A stretch of DNA of 64,000 nucleotides from contig NZ_AP023363.1 of NCBI RefSeq assembly GCF_018326285.1, forward strand, positions 186,001 through 250,000. The letters are read 5' to 3'. Numbering within the stretch: position 1 is the stretch's first letter; each line of letters begins with the position of its first letter. This stretch comes from Mycolicibacterium sp. TY81. GTDB taxonomy: Bacteria > Actinomycetota > Actinomycetes > Mycobacteriales > Mycobacteriaceae. This document shows positions 42,857 to 52,221 of this stretch, in pieces. The notes below the pieces were generated by a model. The model made no database searches. It saw only the letters and a program-made list of their open reading frames with translations, and was not told the origin of the DNA. Made by a program: the position numbers and the translations under genes.

Positions 42857-44818
42857 ATGATGGATACGGGTGTGTGCGATTCAGGTGTGCGATCTAAGTG
42901 GGCGATGGGGACCGGGTTTTCGACGGCTGCTCGCATGGTCTGGTCGGCGGCGATCGCGGTGACGGTGTCAGTGTTCTCGCTCTTTTCGATCGGGCAAGTC
43001 CGTTGGCCGGCAACGCCTCACGGCGTCGGACTCGAGGTATGGACCTCGGTGGGGCAGGTGGTCTGTCTGGTCGCGCTCGTTGGTGCCGGTTGCCTGTGGC
43101 GCCGCGGCCGGCAGCTACTCGCGAGGCTGATCGCGGTGGTATCTCTGGCCGCATTCGTGGTCGTCACACTCGGCATACCCCTTGGCGGAACCAAGCTGTA
43201 CTTGTTTGGAATCTCGGTCGATCAGCAGTTTCGCACCGAGTACCTGACCCGGCTTACCGACAGTCCCGCTTTGGCCGACATGACCTATACCGGGCTGCCC
43301 GCGTTCTACTCGCCGGGTTGGTTTTGGATCGGCGGCCGTGCGGCACACCTTGCCGGCATGCCGGGCTGGGAGGTGCTCAAGCCCTGGGCGATCACATCGA
43401 TTGCCATCGCCGCCGTGCTGGCATTCGTGCTGTGGTCGGCACTGGTCAAGTTCGAACATGCGCTGATAGTCACGGCCGCGACCACCGCCACCATGCTCGC
43501 CTCCGCTTCAGCGGAGCCTTACAGCGCAATAATCACCACGCTGCTGCCACCGGTGCTGGTGCTCGCCTGGTCAGGTTTACGCGCAGAAAGTGGCGGGCAC
43601 CGCGCCGGTGGCTGGGCCGCAGTGATCGGCGTCGGCATGTTCCTTGGCGTGACCGCGACGTTCTACACGCTGCTTTTCGGCCTCGGCGCTCTGACCGTGA
43701 CGGTGATGGCCGCCCTGCTGGCGGTCACTCGACGCAGCACGCAGCCCCTGGTGCGTCTGACTGCCATGGGGACTATCGCCATCGCCATCGGCCTGACGAC
43801 ATGGTCGCCGTTTCTTCTGCGGGTGGTGCGAGCACCAGTATCCAACACTGGAAGTCCCTGGCACTACCTGCCCGCGGCCGGTGCGGTGCTGACCTTTCCG
43901 ATGTTGCAATTCACGCTGCTGGGGGGGCGCTCTGCATGCTGGGCACGCTCTGGCTGGTAGTACGGGCCCGTTCGTCAGTTCCAGCCGATGCTCTAGCCAT
44001 CGGAGTAGTGACCGTCTACTTGTGGTCACCGCTGTCGATGCTGGCCACGCTAGAGGGCACCACTCTGTTGTCGTTTCGGCTGCAGCCCACGCTGACCACA
44101 TTGTTGGCCGCCGCCGGAGCGTTCGGGTTTATCGAGGCGACGCAGGCCCTCGCGCATGCGCGGCCTGCGTGGAGCCGCAACATCGTTGTCATGGCAGCCG
44201 TCGTCGGAGCCGTCGGGGCGATCGCATTCGTTTGCGACATCCCCAACACGTTGAGACCCGACCTGGTGGTTGCGTACGCCGACACCGACGGTGACGGCCA
44301 CCGCGCCGACGGCCAGTCGGCCGGGGTCGAGCGGTACTACGCCGAGATCGATAAGCAGATCACCAGCACGACGGGCCGCCCCCCGCAACCAAACCGTCGT
44401 TATGACCGCCGACTACGGCTTCCTCGCCATCTACCCGTACTGGGGGTTCCAAGGGCTGACCCCGCACTACGCTAACCCGTTGGCGCAGTTCGATACTCGC
44501 GCAACAGAGATTGAAAGCTGGCCTGAGCTCACGACATCGGCGCAACTGGCCGCCCGCCTCGACGGGTTGCCATGGCCAGCGCCGACGGTGTTCCTCATGC
44601 ACCGCGGCGCCGACAAGACCTACACGCTGCGCCTGGCCAAAGACGTCTACCCCAACCAACCCAACGTCAAGCGCTACACCATCGAACTGGACTCAGCTCT
44701 GTTCGACGGCCCGCAGTTCACCGTCATCGACATCGGCCCGTTCACTCTGGCCGTCAGAACGCTTCTGCCGCGACAAAACCTGGTGACTCCTCCCTCGCGA
44801 TACGGGGGTGACAAATGA
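42857..44818 (+). pseudogene. aftA: AftA-like arabinofuranosyltransferase, two frameshifts
   Basis: AftA adds the first arabinofuranosyl residue to cell-wall galactan, using decaprenyl-phosphoarabinose. This gene matches it: many membrane segments in the first 430 residues, the family segment [20 protein letters not shown] followed by [14 protein letters not shown], and a soluble extracytoplasmic C-terminal domain ([16 protein letters not shown] and on). The frame shifts twice. One G seems to be missing from the G7 run at 43921-43927, and one C is extra in the C6 run at 44379-44384. Correcting both gives one continuous protein of about 650 residues. It lies inside the transposon as cargo. The start may also be at 42905. 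Confidence 0.82.
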
Positions 44819-44903
44819 ACCGGTTTCAGCAGTGTCGCGAACGCGTTCTCAATATTAGGACCAGGTCAAACAATGACCAGAATTAATTTTCGGCAACTAA
44901 TGC

Positions 44904-45526
44904 CGGTGATGGCGATATTGGAGTATCTGCGGCTACCCATCGAGCAGCGGCCAGTAGAACCAGTCGGGCTGGTCCTGGCGGCCACCGCCGCGGGCCATCT
45001 GGCCCAGCACGGTGTGGGCCGGTTGTTGGGCATTCCATTCATCGGTGTCCTGGCTGACACCTTGGGCCACCCGCACCGCGGTGGAGACAGGGCGGTGCGG
45101 GCGCTAGTGCGGCCGATGTGCCGGGCGATGACGCGGGCCTGCGGCCTGTGCCAGACCGATCGGGAGACGGTGACCGCGACAGTGGCGCACGCGGTGTACT
45201 CAACGCCGCTGTCGACCGCGGCCGGGTTCCTGCCGAGCCTGAAGAGGTTTGACGCCTACAACGTACTGGAGTCGATTCATACACCGACGGTGGTGATCAG
45301 TGGCGGCACCGACATGTTCACCCCCGCCGCCCTGGCTCACGACTTAGTGGCGGGCATCGCCGGGGCCCGCCACCGCCATCTTCCGACCGCTGGCCATATG
45401 TTGCTGCACGAGGCGCCTCGAGTGGTTGCTGACGAGATCGCCCGCACCATCTCGACACACCAGTCCGGCAGCACGGTCGGCCGTGGAATCCGCACGGCGG
45501 CAGCCCGTTTGGTGGTGCAGTCATGA
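44904..45526 (+). pseudogene. Alpha/beta hydrolase, 3' part
   Basis: This is the continuation of the hydrolase at 37939-38277. It begins with MAILEYLRLP, contains the cap region, and has the remaining catalytic residues: Asp in ISGGTDMFTP and His in AGHMLLHEAP. The frame is open upstream into the transposon end (from 44873), but those codons are not family sequence. The final codons overlap the start of the DUF1643 gene by four bases, so the uninterrupted gene was part of the same packed operon. Confidence 0.85.
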
Positions 45527-46158
45527 CCATTCCGTTTGAGTTGCACCTGCATCACAAGGATCTGGCGCACTTTTCTGAAGACGGTCGGTATCGGTATTGG
45601 CTCAAGCGTCCGTTGTCCGAGGGTCTGCCGTGGATGGGGGTGGTGGGGTGCAACCCCAGTACCGCCGGTGGATTTAGGAACGACCAAACCACCCGGCAAC
45701 TGTGCAGTTTCGCCAAATTGTGGGGCCGCGGCGGATACGAGTTGTGCAACGTTAGTGCCGGGGTTTCTACCGATCCCAAGCGGCTCGCCAGCATGGCCGA
45801 TCCGGTCGGGCCGGAGAACGATTTCTGGTTGCAGCACCTGGCCGACACGTACGACTTCATCTTGCTGTGCTGGGGCAGTAATGCCGATCCGGCTCGGGCC
45901 CGCGTGGTGGCCCGACGGTTGTGGCAGGCCATGCAGGACAAGGGCGGCACCCTGGCCACCTTGGGGTGGACCTCCGGCACGAATCCGCAGCCACGTCACC
46001 CCTGCCGCCTGGCGCACGCCACACCGTTGCAGCTGCTCACCGCAAACGAGGACCGCGATTACAGCTGGATCGACCCGCGGTGGACTCAGCTGATCGCGGA
46101 CACCTCGTTTCTGGATACCGACTTGGCGACAGATCGGAGGCCGCGCAATGTCGGCTGA
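45523..46158 (+). CDS. DUF1643-family protein
   Basis: The protein has 211 residues. The conserved pattern of the family is present: RYRYWLKRPL near 22-31, the segment VVGCNPSTAG near 40-49, LCNVSAGVSTDPKRL near 74-88, and ILLCWGSNAD near 112-121. Its biochemical role is unknown. The family is common in phages, plasmids and defence-rich regions. It overlaps the hydrolase remnant by four bases and the following gene by eleven. Confidence 0.8.
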   Translation: MTIPFELHLHHKDLAHFSEDGRYRYWLKRPLSEGLPWMGVVGCNPSTAGGFRNDQTTRQLCSFAKLWGRGGYELCNVSAGVSTDPKRLASMADPVGPENDFWLQHLADTYDFILLCWGSNADPARARVVARRLWQAMQDKGGTLATLGWTSGTNPQPRHPCRLAHATPLQLLTANEDRDYSWIDPRWTQLIADTSFLDTDLATDRRPRNVG

Positions 46159-46720
46159 TACCAACGGGATTCGGTTCCTGACATCTCCCCATTCCCGCCC
46201 GGGTCGTCCCATCACCCGTTTGGAGTATCGCGGCTGGTTCGTTGACGTCGACGCGAGGGTCGGCGCTATCACCGTCCCGGCACAGGTACTGAGCACCCAG
46301 CATGCCGAGGATTTCGCTCGGTGCTTGGATGCAGCCCGCGCCTATGCCCTGCAGCATGCGCCCGTCGTGCGCCGGCACGCCCCGGCGCCGGCGCCGGCTA
46401 CGGCTATGCCGCCAGCGGTGGCACCTTCGGCGCGCGCGCTGACGGCGATCTTGACGGAGGCGCGCAGCGTGGCCGCTGAACAGTGGCAGGTGGTCGGCCG
46501 CGACATCTATACGTGCACGCGAATGGCTTGGGAGAGCGTTTGCGTGGACGTTCCGTACACCGCGGTGTTGCGCGCACTGCGGCGGGCACTGGTCACTCAC
46601 CCGGCAGCGAGCTTGACCGAGGTTAACGATCAGGCGCGAGGCCGGGCAGACATTGTCGCCTTCTACGATCGCGCGATCGCTGCGCTGCAGCGAAACGAAC
46701 CCGCCGAGGGGGCGGCGTGA
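46148..46720 (+). CDS. Hypothetical protein, 190 residues
   Basis: Residues 20-75 form a beta-rich start (YRGWFVDVDARVGAITVPA). An alanine/proline linker follows at 76-100, and the C-terminal half is helical. There are no catalytic or metal-binding motifs. It overlaps both neighbours. No family is recognised. Confidence 0.6.
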   Translation: MSADTNGIRFLTSPHSRPGRPITRLEYRGWFVDVDARVGAITVPAQVLSTQHAEDFARCLDAARAYALQHAPVVRRHAPAPAPATAMPPAVAPSARALTAILTEARSVAAEQWQVVGRDIYTCTRMAWESVCVDVPYTAVLRALRRALVTHPAASLTEVNDQARGRADIVAFYDRAIAALQRNEPAEGAA

Positions 46721-47514
46721 ACACGAACTGCTTGGACATCATTCGTGCCGCTATCGAGGGCCTGTCCGACGAACAGGTTCATCTCATCATCGAAACCGTC
46801 GTCGGCGGCTTTGTCGGCGGCATGATCGACGATATCCACGCCCGCAAGGACGACATCGTTGCCGAAGTGGTCGCGAACATCGTTGGCCACATCGCCGCGG
46901 CAGCTCAGCAGGCGCAGCTGCGGGACGTGGCGGTGACTGCGGCGAAAATCGGTGCGCCATCGTCCAATATCGATGCTGCGCTGGCAGACCTGCAGGGCGC
47001 ACACGTGAGCCAGAGCAGGGCGGCCTCCAGCACCGCGCAGGATGCCGTCCGCCATACCTGTGAGGCGTGCGGCAGGGAAGGAACGCGCCGGTACACGAAG
47101 ACTGAGACCGGGTGGCGGTGCGCCCCATCGTCGGCCAAGAAGTGCGCCCGCCAAGCGGCGCACCGACCCGTGGCGATCGTCGATCCGAGGTTCACTCATC
47201 GCGGCAGCCGGGACCTGGCCGGCGCGGGTGGCATTCAGGCAGGTGTCACATCCACGGTTCCGGCAGCGGCCACCGTGGCGGTGCGGGCGCGCGGCGCTTT
47301 CGGGGCCCCTGGCGCCGAACAGCGCAGTAAGGAGACAACCGTTGCGGCCAAGCGGAGCCAGGATGCAGACGCTGTTGCCACCGCGCGTTGCCAAGACTGC
47401 CACCGCGGATGGACGTTGACCGGCACCGATCTGCGGCGCGCGGTGGAGGCGCACGAGCTAGAGAAGGGCCACATCGTCGATGTTTTTGACGATGTCGAAG
47501 GCGGCGCGGCATGA
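46717..47514 (+). CDS. Hypothetical protein with two cysteine motifs
   Basis: The protein has 265 residues from a GTG overlapping the preceding stop. The first 100 residues are helical. HTCEACGREGTRRYTKTETG near 109-128 and ARCQDCHRGW near 226-235 are short CxxC knuckles that could bind zinc. The rest is alanine-rich. The stop overlaps the ATG of the nuclease-like gene. A nucleic-acid-binding role is possible, but the protein is not assigned to a family. Confidence 0.55.
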   Translation: MNTNCLDIIRAAIEGLSDEQVHLIIETVVGGFVGGMIDDIHARKDDIVAEVVANIVGHIAAAAQQAQLRDVAVTAAKIGAPSSNIDAALADLQGAHVSQSRAASSTAQDAVRHTCEACGREGTRRYTKTETGWRCAPSSAKKCARQAAHRPVAIVDPRFTHRGSRDLAGAGGIQAGVTSTVPAAATVAVRARGAFGAPGAEQRSKETTVAAKRSQDADAVATARCQDCHRGWTLTGTDLRRAVEAHELEKGHIVDVFDDVEGGAA

Positions 47515-47909
47515 GCGCGCCAGTCAACGCGGCGACGCCGGGAGCCGGCGCAGCTGCCGCAGTCGCCGATCATCTGGGTCGATTCACCTATCGGTGGACG
47601 AACGAAATCGAGCTGCAGCAAGCGATTTGGGACGTGCTGCAGAGCCGTTTCGTGGCAGATCGGGAACGCGCGTTGTCTCGGCGCGATCGCCCCGACTTCA
47701 TCGTTGACGTGGACGGCGTCTCCGTCGCCCTCGAAGTCAAGGTCGCTGGGGCCCGTAACGCCGTTCTGCGGCAGCTCGGCCGCTATGCCGAACACGACAC
47801 TGTCGACGCGATTGTGTTGGCGTCCAGCCGTCGTGTGTTGGCCGCGGGAATCCCCGCGGCCATTCACGGCAAGCCTGTGCTGGCTATCTACCTGGGGGGC
47901 CTCTTGTGA
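47511..47909 (+). CDS. PD-(D/E)XK nuclease-like protein
   Basis: The protein has 132 residues. RPDFIVDVDGVSVALEVKVA near 61-80 has the D-xn-ExK pattern of the PD-(D/E)XK nuclease fold, with Asp63, Glu77 and Lys79 as the likely metal-binding and catalytic residues. A helix follows, then a strand with AIVLASS. Its size fits a minimal Holliday-junction-resolvase or VRR-type nuclease. It overlaps the SNF2 helicase gene by four bases, so the two are made together and probably act together. Confidence 0.75.
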   Translation: MSAPVNAATPGAGAAAAVADHLGRFTYRWTNEIELQQAIWDVLQSRFVADRERALSRRDRPDFIVDVDGVSVALEVKVAGARNAVLRQLGRYAEHDTVDAIVLASSRRVLAAGIPAAIHGKPVLAIYLGGLL

Positions 47910-49642
47910 GCACCGTGGGCACTATTCGTCGCCAGAAGCACTGGTGGATCATCAGCGCCGAACCTCACGTGATGATGCGGCTGAAGCGTGTGCTGCCCGG
48001 CGTTGAGATCGCCAAGACGGAGTCCTTGGCCGTCACTGCCACCGAAGAGATGGCCCAGGAGATCGAATGGGTGTTGCAGCGCTGGTCATTTGACATGACC
48101 GACGCCGACCGCGCTGAGTTGGCGGCCCATGCTCACGCCGCGAACGAACGCGAGCTCCTGGTGGCCCGGCTTCAGGCCGGCACTGGGTTCCTCACCCCTG
48201 GACCCGGTTGGCTCACCCCGGCGTTGCCGCCGCGCGACTACCAGCGCCTGGCCACCGATCTCGTGCGCACTACCGGCTCGACACTGATCGTCGACGAACT
48301 CGGTTTGGGCAAGACCTTCATGTCCCTGGCTTTGTTGGAGGATCCTGCCGCGCGGCCCGCGGTTGCGGTTACCCGCACCGCTCTTCCCGGGCAGTGGCTT
48401 CGCGAGCTGGGCAAGTTCTACCCGCAGTTGAGTGGGGTGGAGCTCAAAACCACTGACCCGAAGAAGGAGCTTCGGCGCATCTTCAAAGGTGGCGAGCAGG
48501 TTGCCTACGACCTGGTGGTCATGAACTACGCCAAGCTGGCCAGCCTGGGGCCGGCGCTGGCCGATCACGTGCGCACGGTGATCTTTGACGAGATTCAGGA
48601 ACTGCGCCGCACCGGCTCGTTCAAGTACGACGGCGCTGAGCAGTTGGTTTCCAAAGGCGTTACGGTGTGCGGCCTTTCAGCCACGCCGGTCTACAACTAC
48701 GGCGGCGAAATGTACTCCGTGATGAACATCGTGCGCCCCGGTTGCCTCGGTACGCGTGAGGAGTTCCTGCGTGAATGGTCGGGGTCGGATTCCCCTGGAG
48801 CCAGTGATGCCAAGGTGCGCATCAAGAACCCCGCGGCCCTGCGGTCGCATCTGACGCGTCAGGGGCTGTTCCTGCGCCGTACTCGCGCCGACGTCGGTAT
48901 CAAGTTGCCGGCCATCGAGAGTATCGAGCAGTTTGTCCCGTCCGACAGCAATGTTCTCAATGAGCTGTCCGGCAACGCCATTGAGATGGCGCGGCTGATT
49001 TTGTCGACGGACGCGTCGAACAGTGCCCGCTGGCAGGCGTCGGGCGACCTGGACTGGAGGCTCCGGCAGGCCACCGGGGTGTCGAAGGCGCCGTTCGTCG
49101 CTGATTTCGTGCGGATGTTGCTGTCCAGTGAAGAGAAGGTGCTGCTGCTGGGCTGGCATCGCAGCGTCTACGACATCTGGATGGAACGGCTCAAGGAATT
49201 CAAGCCGGTCATGTACACGGGCACTGAGTCCTCGAACGCGAAAGATCAATCAGTGGAGGCCTTTACCAAGGGCGATGCTCGGGTTCTGATCATGTCCCTG
49301 CGGTCGGGCGCCGGTCTCGACGGCCTGCAGGATGTGTGCAACACCCTCGTCTTTGGTGAGCTCGACTGGTCACCCGGTGTGCACCGGCAGGCGATCGGCC
49401 GTCTGGGGCGGCCGGGCCAAACACGCGGCGTGCTGGCCTACTTCTGCGTGACGAACGACGGTTCGGATCCGGTCATTCTCGACACGCTGAACATCAAGTC
49501 GATGGAGTCCGACAAGTTGATCGAGCCGGACGCCCACAACGGCACAGCTCAGCCGGCGGCGCGGCCCAATCACATCAAACGCCTGGCCGAATCGATCGTG
49601 GCGGCCGCCGCGGATCAAGCCCCCGTCAGGAGGCCCGCGTGA
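47906..49642 (+). CDS. SNF2-family helicase/translocase
   Basis: The protein has 578 residues from a GTG start. SNF2-type motifs are in order: I as DELGLGKTFMSLALL near 128-142, II as FDEIQELRR near 227-235, III as GLSATPVYNYGGE near 254-266, and V/VI as RSGAGLDGLQ and QAIGRLGRPGQ near 470-503. The DEIQ box in place of DEAH occurs in phage and plasmid SNF2 proteins. It is a double-stranded-DNA translocase. Pairing with a small nuclease is seen both in phage replication modules and in some defence systems, and the sequence does not decide between these. Confidence 0.9.
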   Translation: MSTVGTIRRQKHWWIISAEPHVMMRLKRVLPGVEIAKTESLAVTATEEMAQEIEWVLQRWSFDMTDADRAELAAHAHAANERELLVARLQAGTGFLTPGPGWLTPALPPRDYQRLATDLVRTTGSTLIVDELGLGKTFMSLALLEDPAARPAVAVTRTALPGQWLRELGKFYPQLSGVELKTTDPKKELRRIFKGGEQVAYDLVVMNYAKLASLGPALADHVRTVIFDEIQELRRTGSFKYDGAEQLVSKGVTVCGLSATPVYNYGGEMYSVMNIVRPGCLGTREEFLREWSGSDSPGASDAKVRIKNPAALRSHLTRQGLFLRRTRADVGIKLPAIESIEQFVPSDSNVLNELSGNAIEMARLILSTDASNSARWQASGDLDWRLRQATGVSKAPFVADFVRMLLSSEEKVLLLGWHRSVYDIWMERLKEFKPVMYTGTESSNAKDQSVEAFTKGDARVLIMSLRSGAGLDGLQDVCNTLVFGELDWSPGVHRQAIGRLGRPGQTRGVLAYFCVTNDGSDPVILDTLNIKSMESDKLIEPDAHNGTAQPAARPNHIKRLAESIVAAAADQAPVRRPA

Positions 49643-50304
49643 GCACCCCGCCCAGCACCAGCAGCCCGCTCGTGTCCGCATGCCAGTGCATTGCGGTTCG
49701 GTGCTCGCGGTGCGATCAGCCCTACGTCGACGACGAGTCTGATGCGCTGGGCTGCTTTGAGACCGTAGCGGAGGCGCTGCAGGCTCTCACTGCGGCTGGG
49801 TGGGACGTCGACGACGAGCACCTCGTGTGCCCGGAATGCACAGGTGGCCCATCGACAGTCGTCACGCTGGCAATCTGCGAATACTGCAGTCCGCCACTGT
49901 TTTCCGACGGCGACGTACCCGATCGGTGCTGCTGCCAGCAGCGGCCCGTCGTGCACACCTTTGTGCCGGTGGTCAGCGCCCATCATCCAGCCGTCACGGT
50001 CCGCACCTGCTTCGCGATCAACTGCTCGGACTGCGATGAGCCGTTGGAAATCGAGGGTGCCCCCGTGCACTTCACGTCGGCGGACGATGCCCTTTCTGCG
50101 GCGCGAGGCGCCGATTGGATGGTCGTTGCGGCGCTGGAGGTACTGCTGTGCCCGGAATGCGTGCAGCAACGGGCGTGCGCCGCCCTCGGGCATACCTGGC
50201 CAGACGACCCGGATGCCGTGATCGACGGCACGGAGTTGCGGTACTGCCGGCGTGAATGCGGGGAACAGAGGCTGCGCGACATCAACGATCAGGAGGCGCC
50301 ATGA
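49639..50304 (+). CDS. Cysteine-rich hypothetical protein
   Basis: The protein has 221 residues. It contains many paired cysteines, including VRCSRCDQPY near 14-23, LVCPECTG near 57-64 and two later pairs (INCSDCDEPL and LLCPECV). It appears to be two copies of a zinc-ribbon unit of about 95 residues, each opening with an aspartate-linked CxxCD and closing with CPEC. It overlaps the genes on both sides. No function is assigned. Confidence 0.6.
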   Translation: MSTPPSTSSPLVSACQCIAVRCSRCDQPYVDDESDALGCFETVAEALQALTAAGWDVDDEHLVCPECTGGPSTVVTLAICEYCSPPLFSDGDVPDRCCCQQRPVVHTFVPVVSAHHPAVTVRTCFAINCSDCDEPLEIEGAPVHFTSADDALSAARGADWMVVAALEVLLCPECVQQRACAALGHTWPDDPDAVIDGTELRYCRRECGEQRLRDINDQEAP

Positions 50305-51335
50305 GTGTGAGGACCCACATCGAGTGGACACGGGGCGACAACGGCGAGCCGGGGGCAACCTGGAATGTGGCTGACGGGTGCACTCGAGAGTCCGAAGGCT
50401 GCGACCTCTGCTACATCGAGCGTCAGCCTCCATTTCGCATGGCGCACCGGCGCTTTGATGGTGTTGGGGTTGGCTCCACCACTGGTGTGCGGTTGTACCC
50501 CGAGCGGTTGTCGCTTCCGCTGAGGTGGCGTACGCCCATGCGGATCTTCGTGTGCAGTCTGGCTGACCTGTTTCACAAGGACATTCCTGACGAGTACATC
50601 GCGCAGGTGTGGGCCGTTATGGCGCTGGCGCCGCGGCACACCTTCATCGTGTTGACCAAGCGGCACGCTCGCATGCGATCCCTGATCGGATCGCCGCGGT
50701 TCGCGGGACTGGTGTACCAGGCGCTCAATTCGATGCTGGCGTCGGGCAATCCGCGCCGCATTGCGGACGACACGATCATGGCCGCACTCGACGGGTTCGC
50801 CCGCGGCCATTTCATGATCCTGCCGAACGTGTGGGTGCTGGTGACCGCGGAGAACGCGAAGTGGCTACGGATCCGCGCCAATGCCGTGCGACAGACTCCG
50901 GCCGCCGTGCGAGGCCTGTCGATCGAGCCTCTGCTCGGCCCGATCGAGGATGCCGATCTGTCCGGGCTTGACTGGGTGATCGTCGGAGGTGAATCGGGCC
51001 CGGGCTCCCGGCCGATGCACCCTGATTGGGCTCGCTCACTGCGCGATCAGTGCCAGGCCGCCGGTGTGGCGTTTCTGTTCAAGCAGTGGGGCAACTGGGT
51101 TCCCGAGTCGCTGTTGGTGCACGGCAATAAGGCACCGGCAGCGTTCCTGGCGACCGATGGCCAGTTCCGGCCGCTCGTCGACGGAAAACCCGCGCAGGCG
51201 CCGTTCGCAGCTGCCGGCGACATCACCATCCGCAGGGTCAGCAAGAAGACCGCCGGCCGCGAGCTCGACGGCCGCACCTGGGATCAATACCCCCGACTCA
51301 TGTCAGCGACCGCAGGGATCGGAGTAGCCCGATGA
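50301..51335 (+). CDS. Phage Gp37/Gp68-family (DUF5131) protein
   Basis: The protein has 344 residues. The family signature is clear: IEWTRGDNGEPGATWNVADG at 6-25, GCDLCYIER near 32-40, FVCSLADLFH near 82-91 and VGGESGPGSRPMHPDW near 231-246. These are radical-SAM-like-barrel proteins of unknown function, encoded by phages and mobile elements. The cysteines GCxxCY are in the position of a metal site. The ATG has AGGAGG upstream. Confidence 0.88.
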   Translation: MSVRTHIEWTRGDNGEPGATWNVADGCTRESEGCDLCYIERQPPFRMAHRRFDGVGVGSTTGVRLYPERLSLPLRWRTPMRIFVCSLADLFHKDIPDEYIAQVWAVMALAPRHTFIVLTKRHARMRSLIGSPRFAGLVYQALNSMLASGNPRRIADDTIMAALDGFARGHFMILPNVWVLVTAENAKWLRIRANAVRQTPAAVRGLSIEPLLGPIEDADLSGLDWVIVGGESGPGSRPMHPDWARSLRDQCQAAGVAFLFKQWGNWVPESLLVHGNKAPAAFLATDGQFRPLVDGKPAQAPFAAAGDITIRRVSKKTAGRELDGRTWDQYPRLMSATAGIGVAR

Positions 51336-51931
51336 CCAAGCCGAACGACCAGCGGCTCCTTCCAGCGGCCAGGAACGTTGCCGACACGGCCCCACCTAAG
51401 CGGGGCTCGGGGAGCGGCTTTCCCATCGCCACCATCTGCGGCACGATGCGCCTGCAGCGCGACATGCTCTCTGTCGCAGACGAGCTGACCCGTCAGGGCT
51501 ACCTCGTGATGATGCCCCTGGCCGTCAAAGACGGTAGCTCGCTTCATAATCCGACACCGATCACCGCCGAGCAGCTCGATCGGATTCACCGCGCGAAGAT
51601 CGATATGGCCGACCTGGTCGTGTTCGTCACCGCAGAGACGTGCTCGCTGTTCGATTCCACGTCGCGGGCCTTGTACTTCGGGGAATCCACCTCGGCCGAG
51701 TGGGGATACGCGAAGCGTCTCGGCAAGGCGACGGCCGGTGTCCGCGTCGAGCGTCGCGCGTCCCGGGACGCCGTCATCTGGATCGACGGTCACGATCTGG
51801 AGAGCCTCACGGTCGCTGACGAGCGGTCCTCGGTGGCGTCCACCATCGCGCGCACGCCGGCCACCGGACGCCGCTCAGCTCGGCGGCAGCCCGCACGAGT
51901 GGTCAGTGCACACACCTTTCGGATTGGCTAG
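51332..51931 (+). CDS. Nucleoside 2-deoxyribosyltransferase-like (DUF4406-type) protein
   Basis: The protein has 199 residues. The segment FPIATICGTMRLQRDM near 30-45, a middle KIDMADLVVFVT and the later STSAEWGYAKRLGK have the order and spacing of nucleoside 2-deoxyribosyltransferase-fold proteins. The tail after residue 155 is arginine-rich and variable. Nucleotide or nucleoside handling is plausible, as this fold is widespread in phages. It overlaps the Gp37/Gp68 gene by four bases. Confidence 0.65.
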   Translation: MTKPNDQRLLPAARNVADTAPPKRGSGSGFPIATICGTMRLQRDMLSVADELTRQGYLVMMPLAVKDGSSLHNPTPITAEQLDRIHRAKIDMADLVVFVTAETCSLFDSTSRALYFGESTSAEWGYAKRLGKATAGVRVERRASRDAVIWIDGHDLESLTVADERSSVASTIARTPATGRRSARRQPARVVSAHTFRIG

Positions 51932-51944
51932 GGGGAGTCCACGC

Positions 51945-52094
51945 ATGAACGTCATCATCGATCAACGCACCGGCGCCGAGGTCAATCGGTTCTCGGACTA
52001 CGTCGAGGCCGCGGTGTACCGGCGCGATGTCCTGCGACCACGACTGCATCCCGACCAGCCGTGCCCGTACGCCATCCGCGGCGTCCCGGCATGA
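51945..52094 (+). CDS. Small hypothetical protein, 49 residues
   Basis: It reads MNVIIDQRTGAEVNRFSDYV and continues for 29 residues. A GGGGGAG ribosome site precedes it by seven bases. It is soluble and unassigned. Confidence 0.45.
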   Translation: MNVIIDQRTGAEVNRFSDYVEAAVYRRDVLRPRLHPDQPCPYAIRGVPA

Positions 52095-52221
52095 CCGGCC
52101 CACGCGCTGAGGGAAGCCGAGCAGTTCTCCGGGCACCGCACGATCAGAAACCCCCGGGAGACATCGGTCCTTTGAGGGCCGCTATCACCCTGTCCGCCAC
52201 TAATTTTCAAGGAGCCCGCCC

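Larger units (their letters stand above)
38278..44903 (+). mobile_element. Tn554-like transposon with tyrosine recombinases and aftA cargo
   Basis: About 6.6 kb separates the two halves of the hydrolase gene. The ends carry imperfect inverted repeats: GCCTTAGCTGCCTA at 38278-38291 and, reversed, GCATTAGTTGCCGA at 44890-44903 (11 of 14 match). Two overlapping tyrosine recombinase genes (TnpA-like and a TnpB-like recombinase with a fused TnpC-like part) are followed by an arabinofuranosyltransferase gene. Tn554-type elements move by site-specific recombination without a DDE transposase and usually leave no long target duplication, in agreement with the junctions here. The exact boundaries are uncertain by a few bases. 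Confidence 0.8.
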
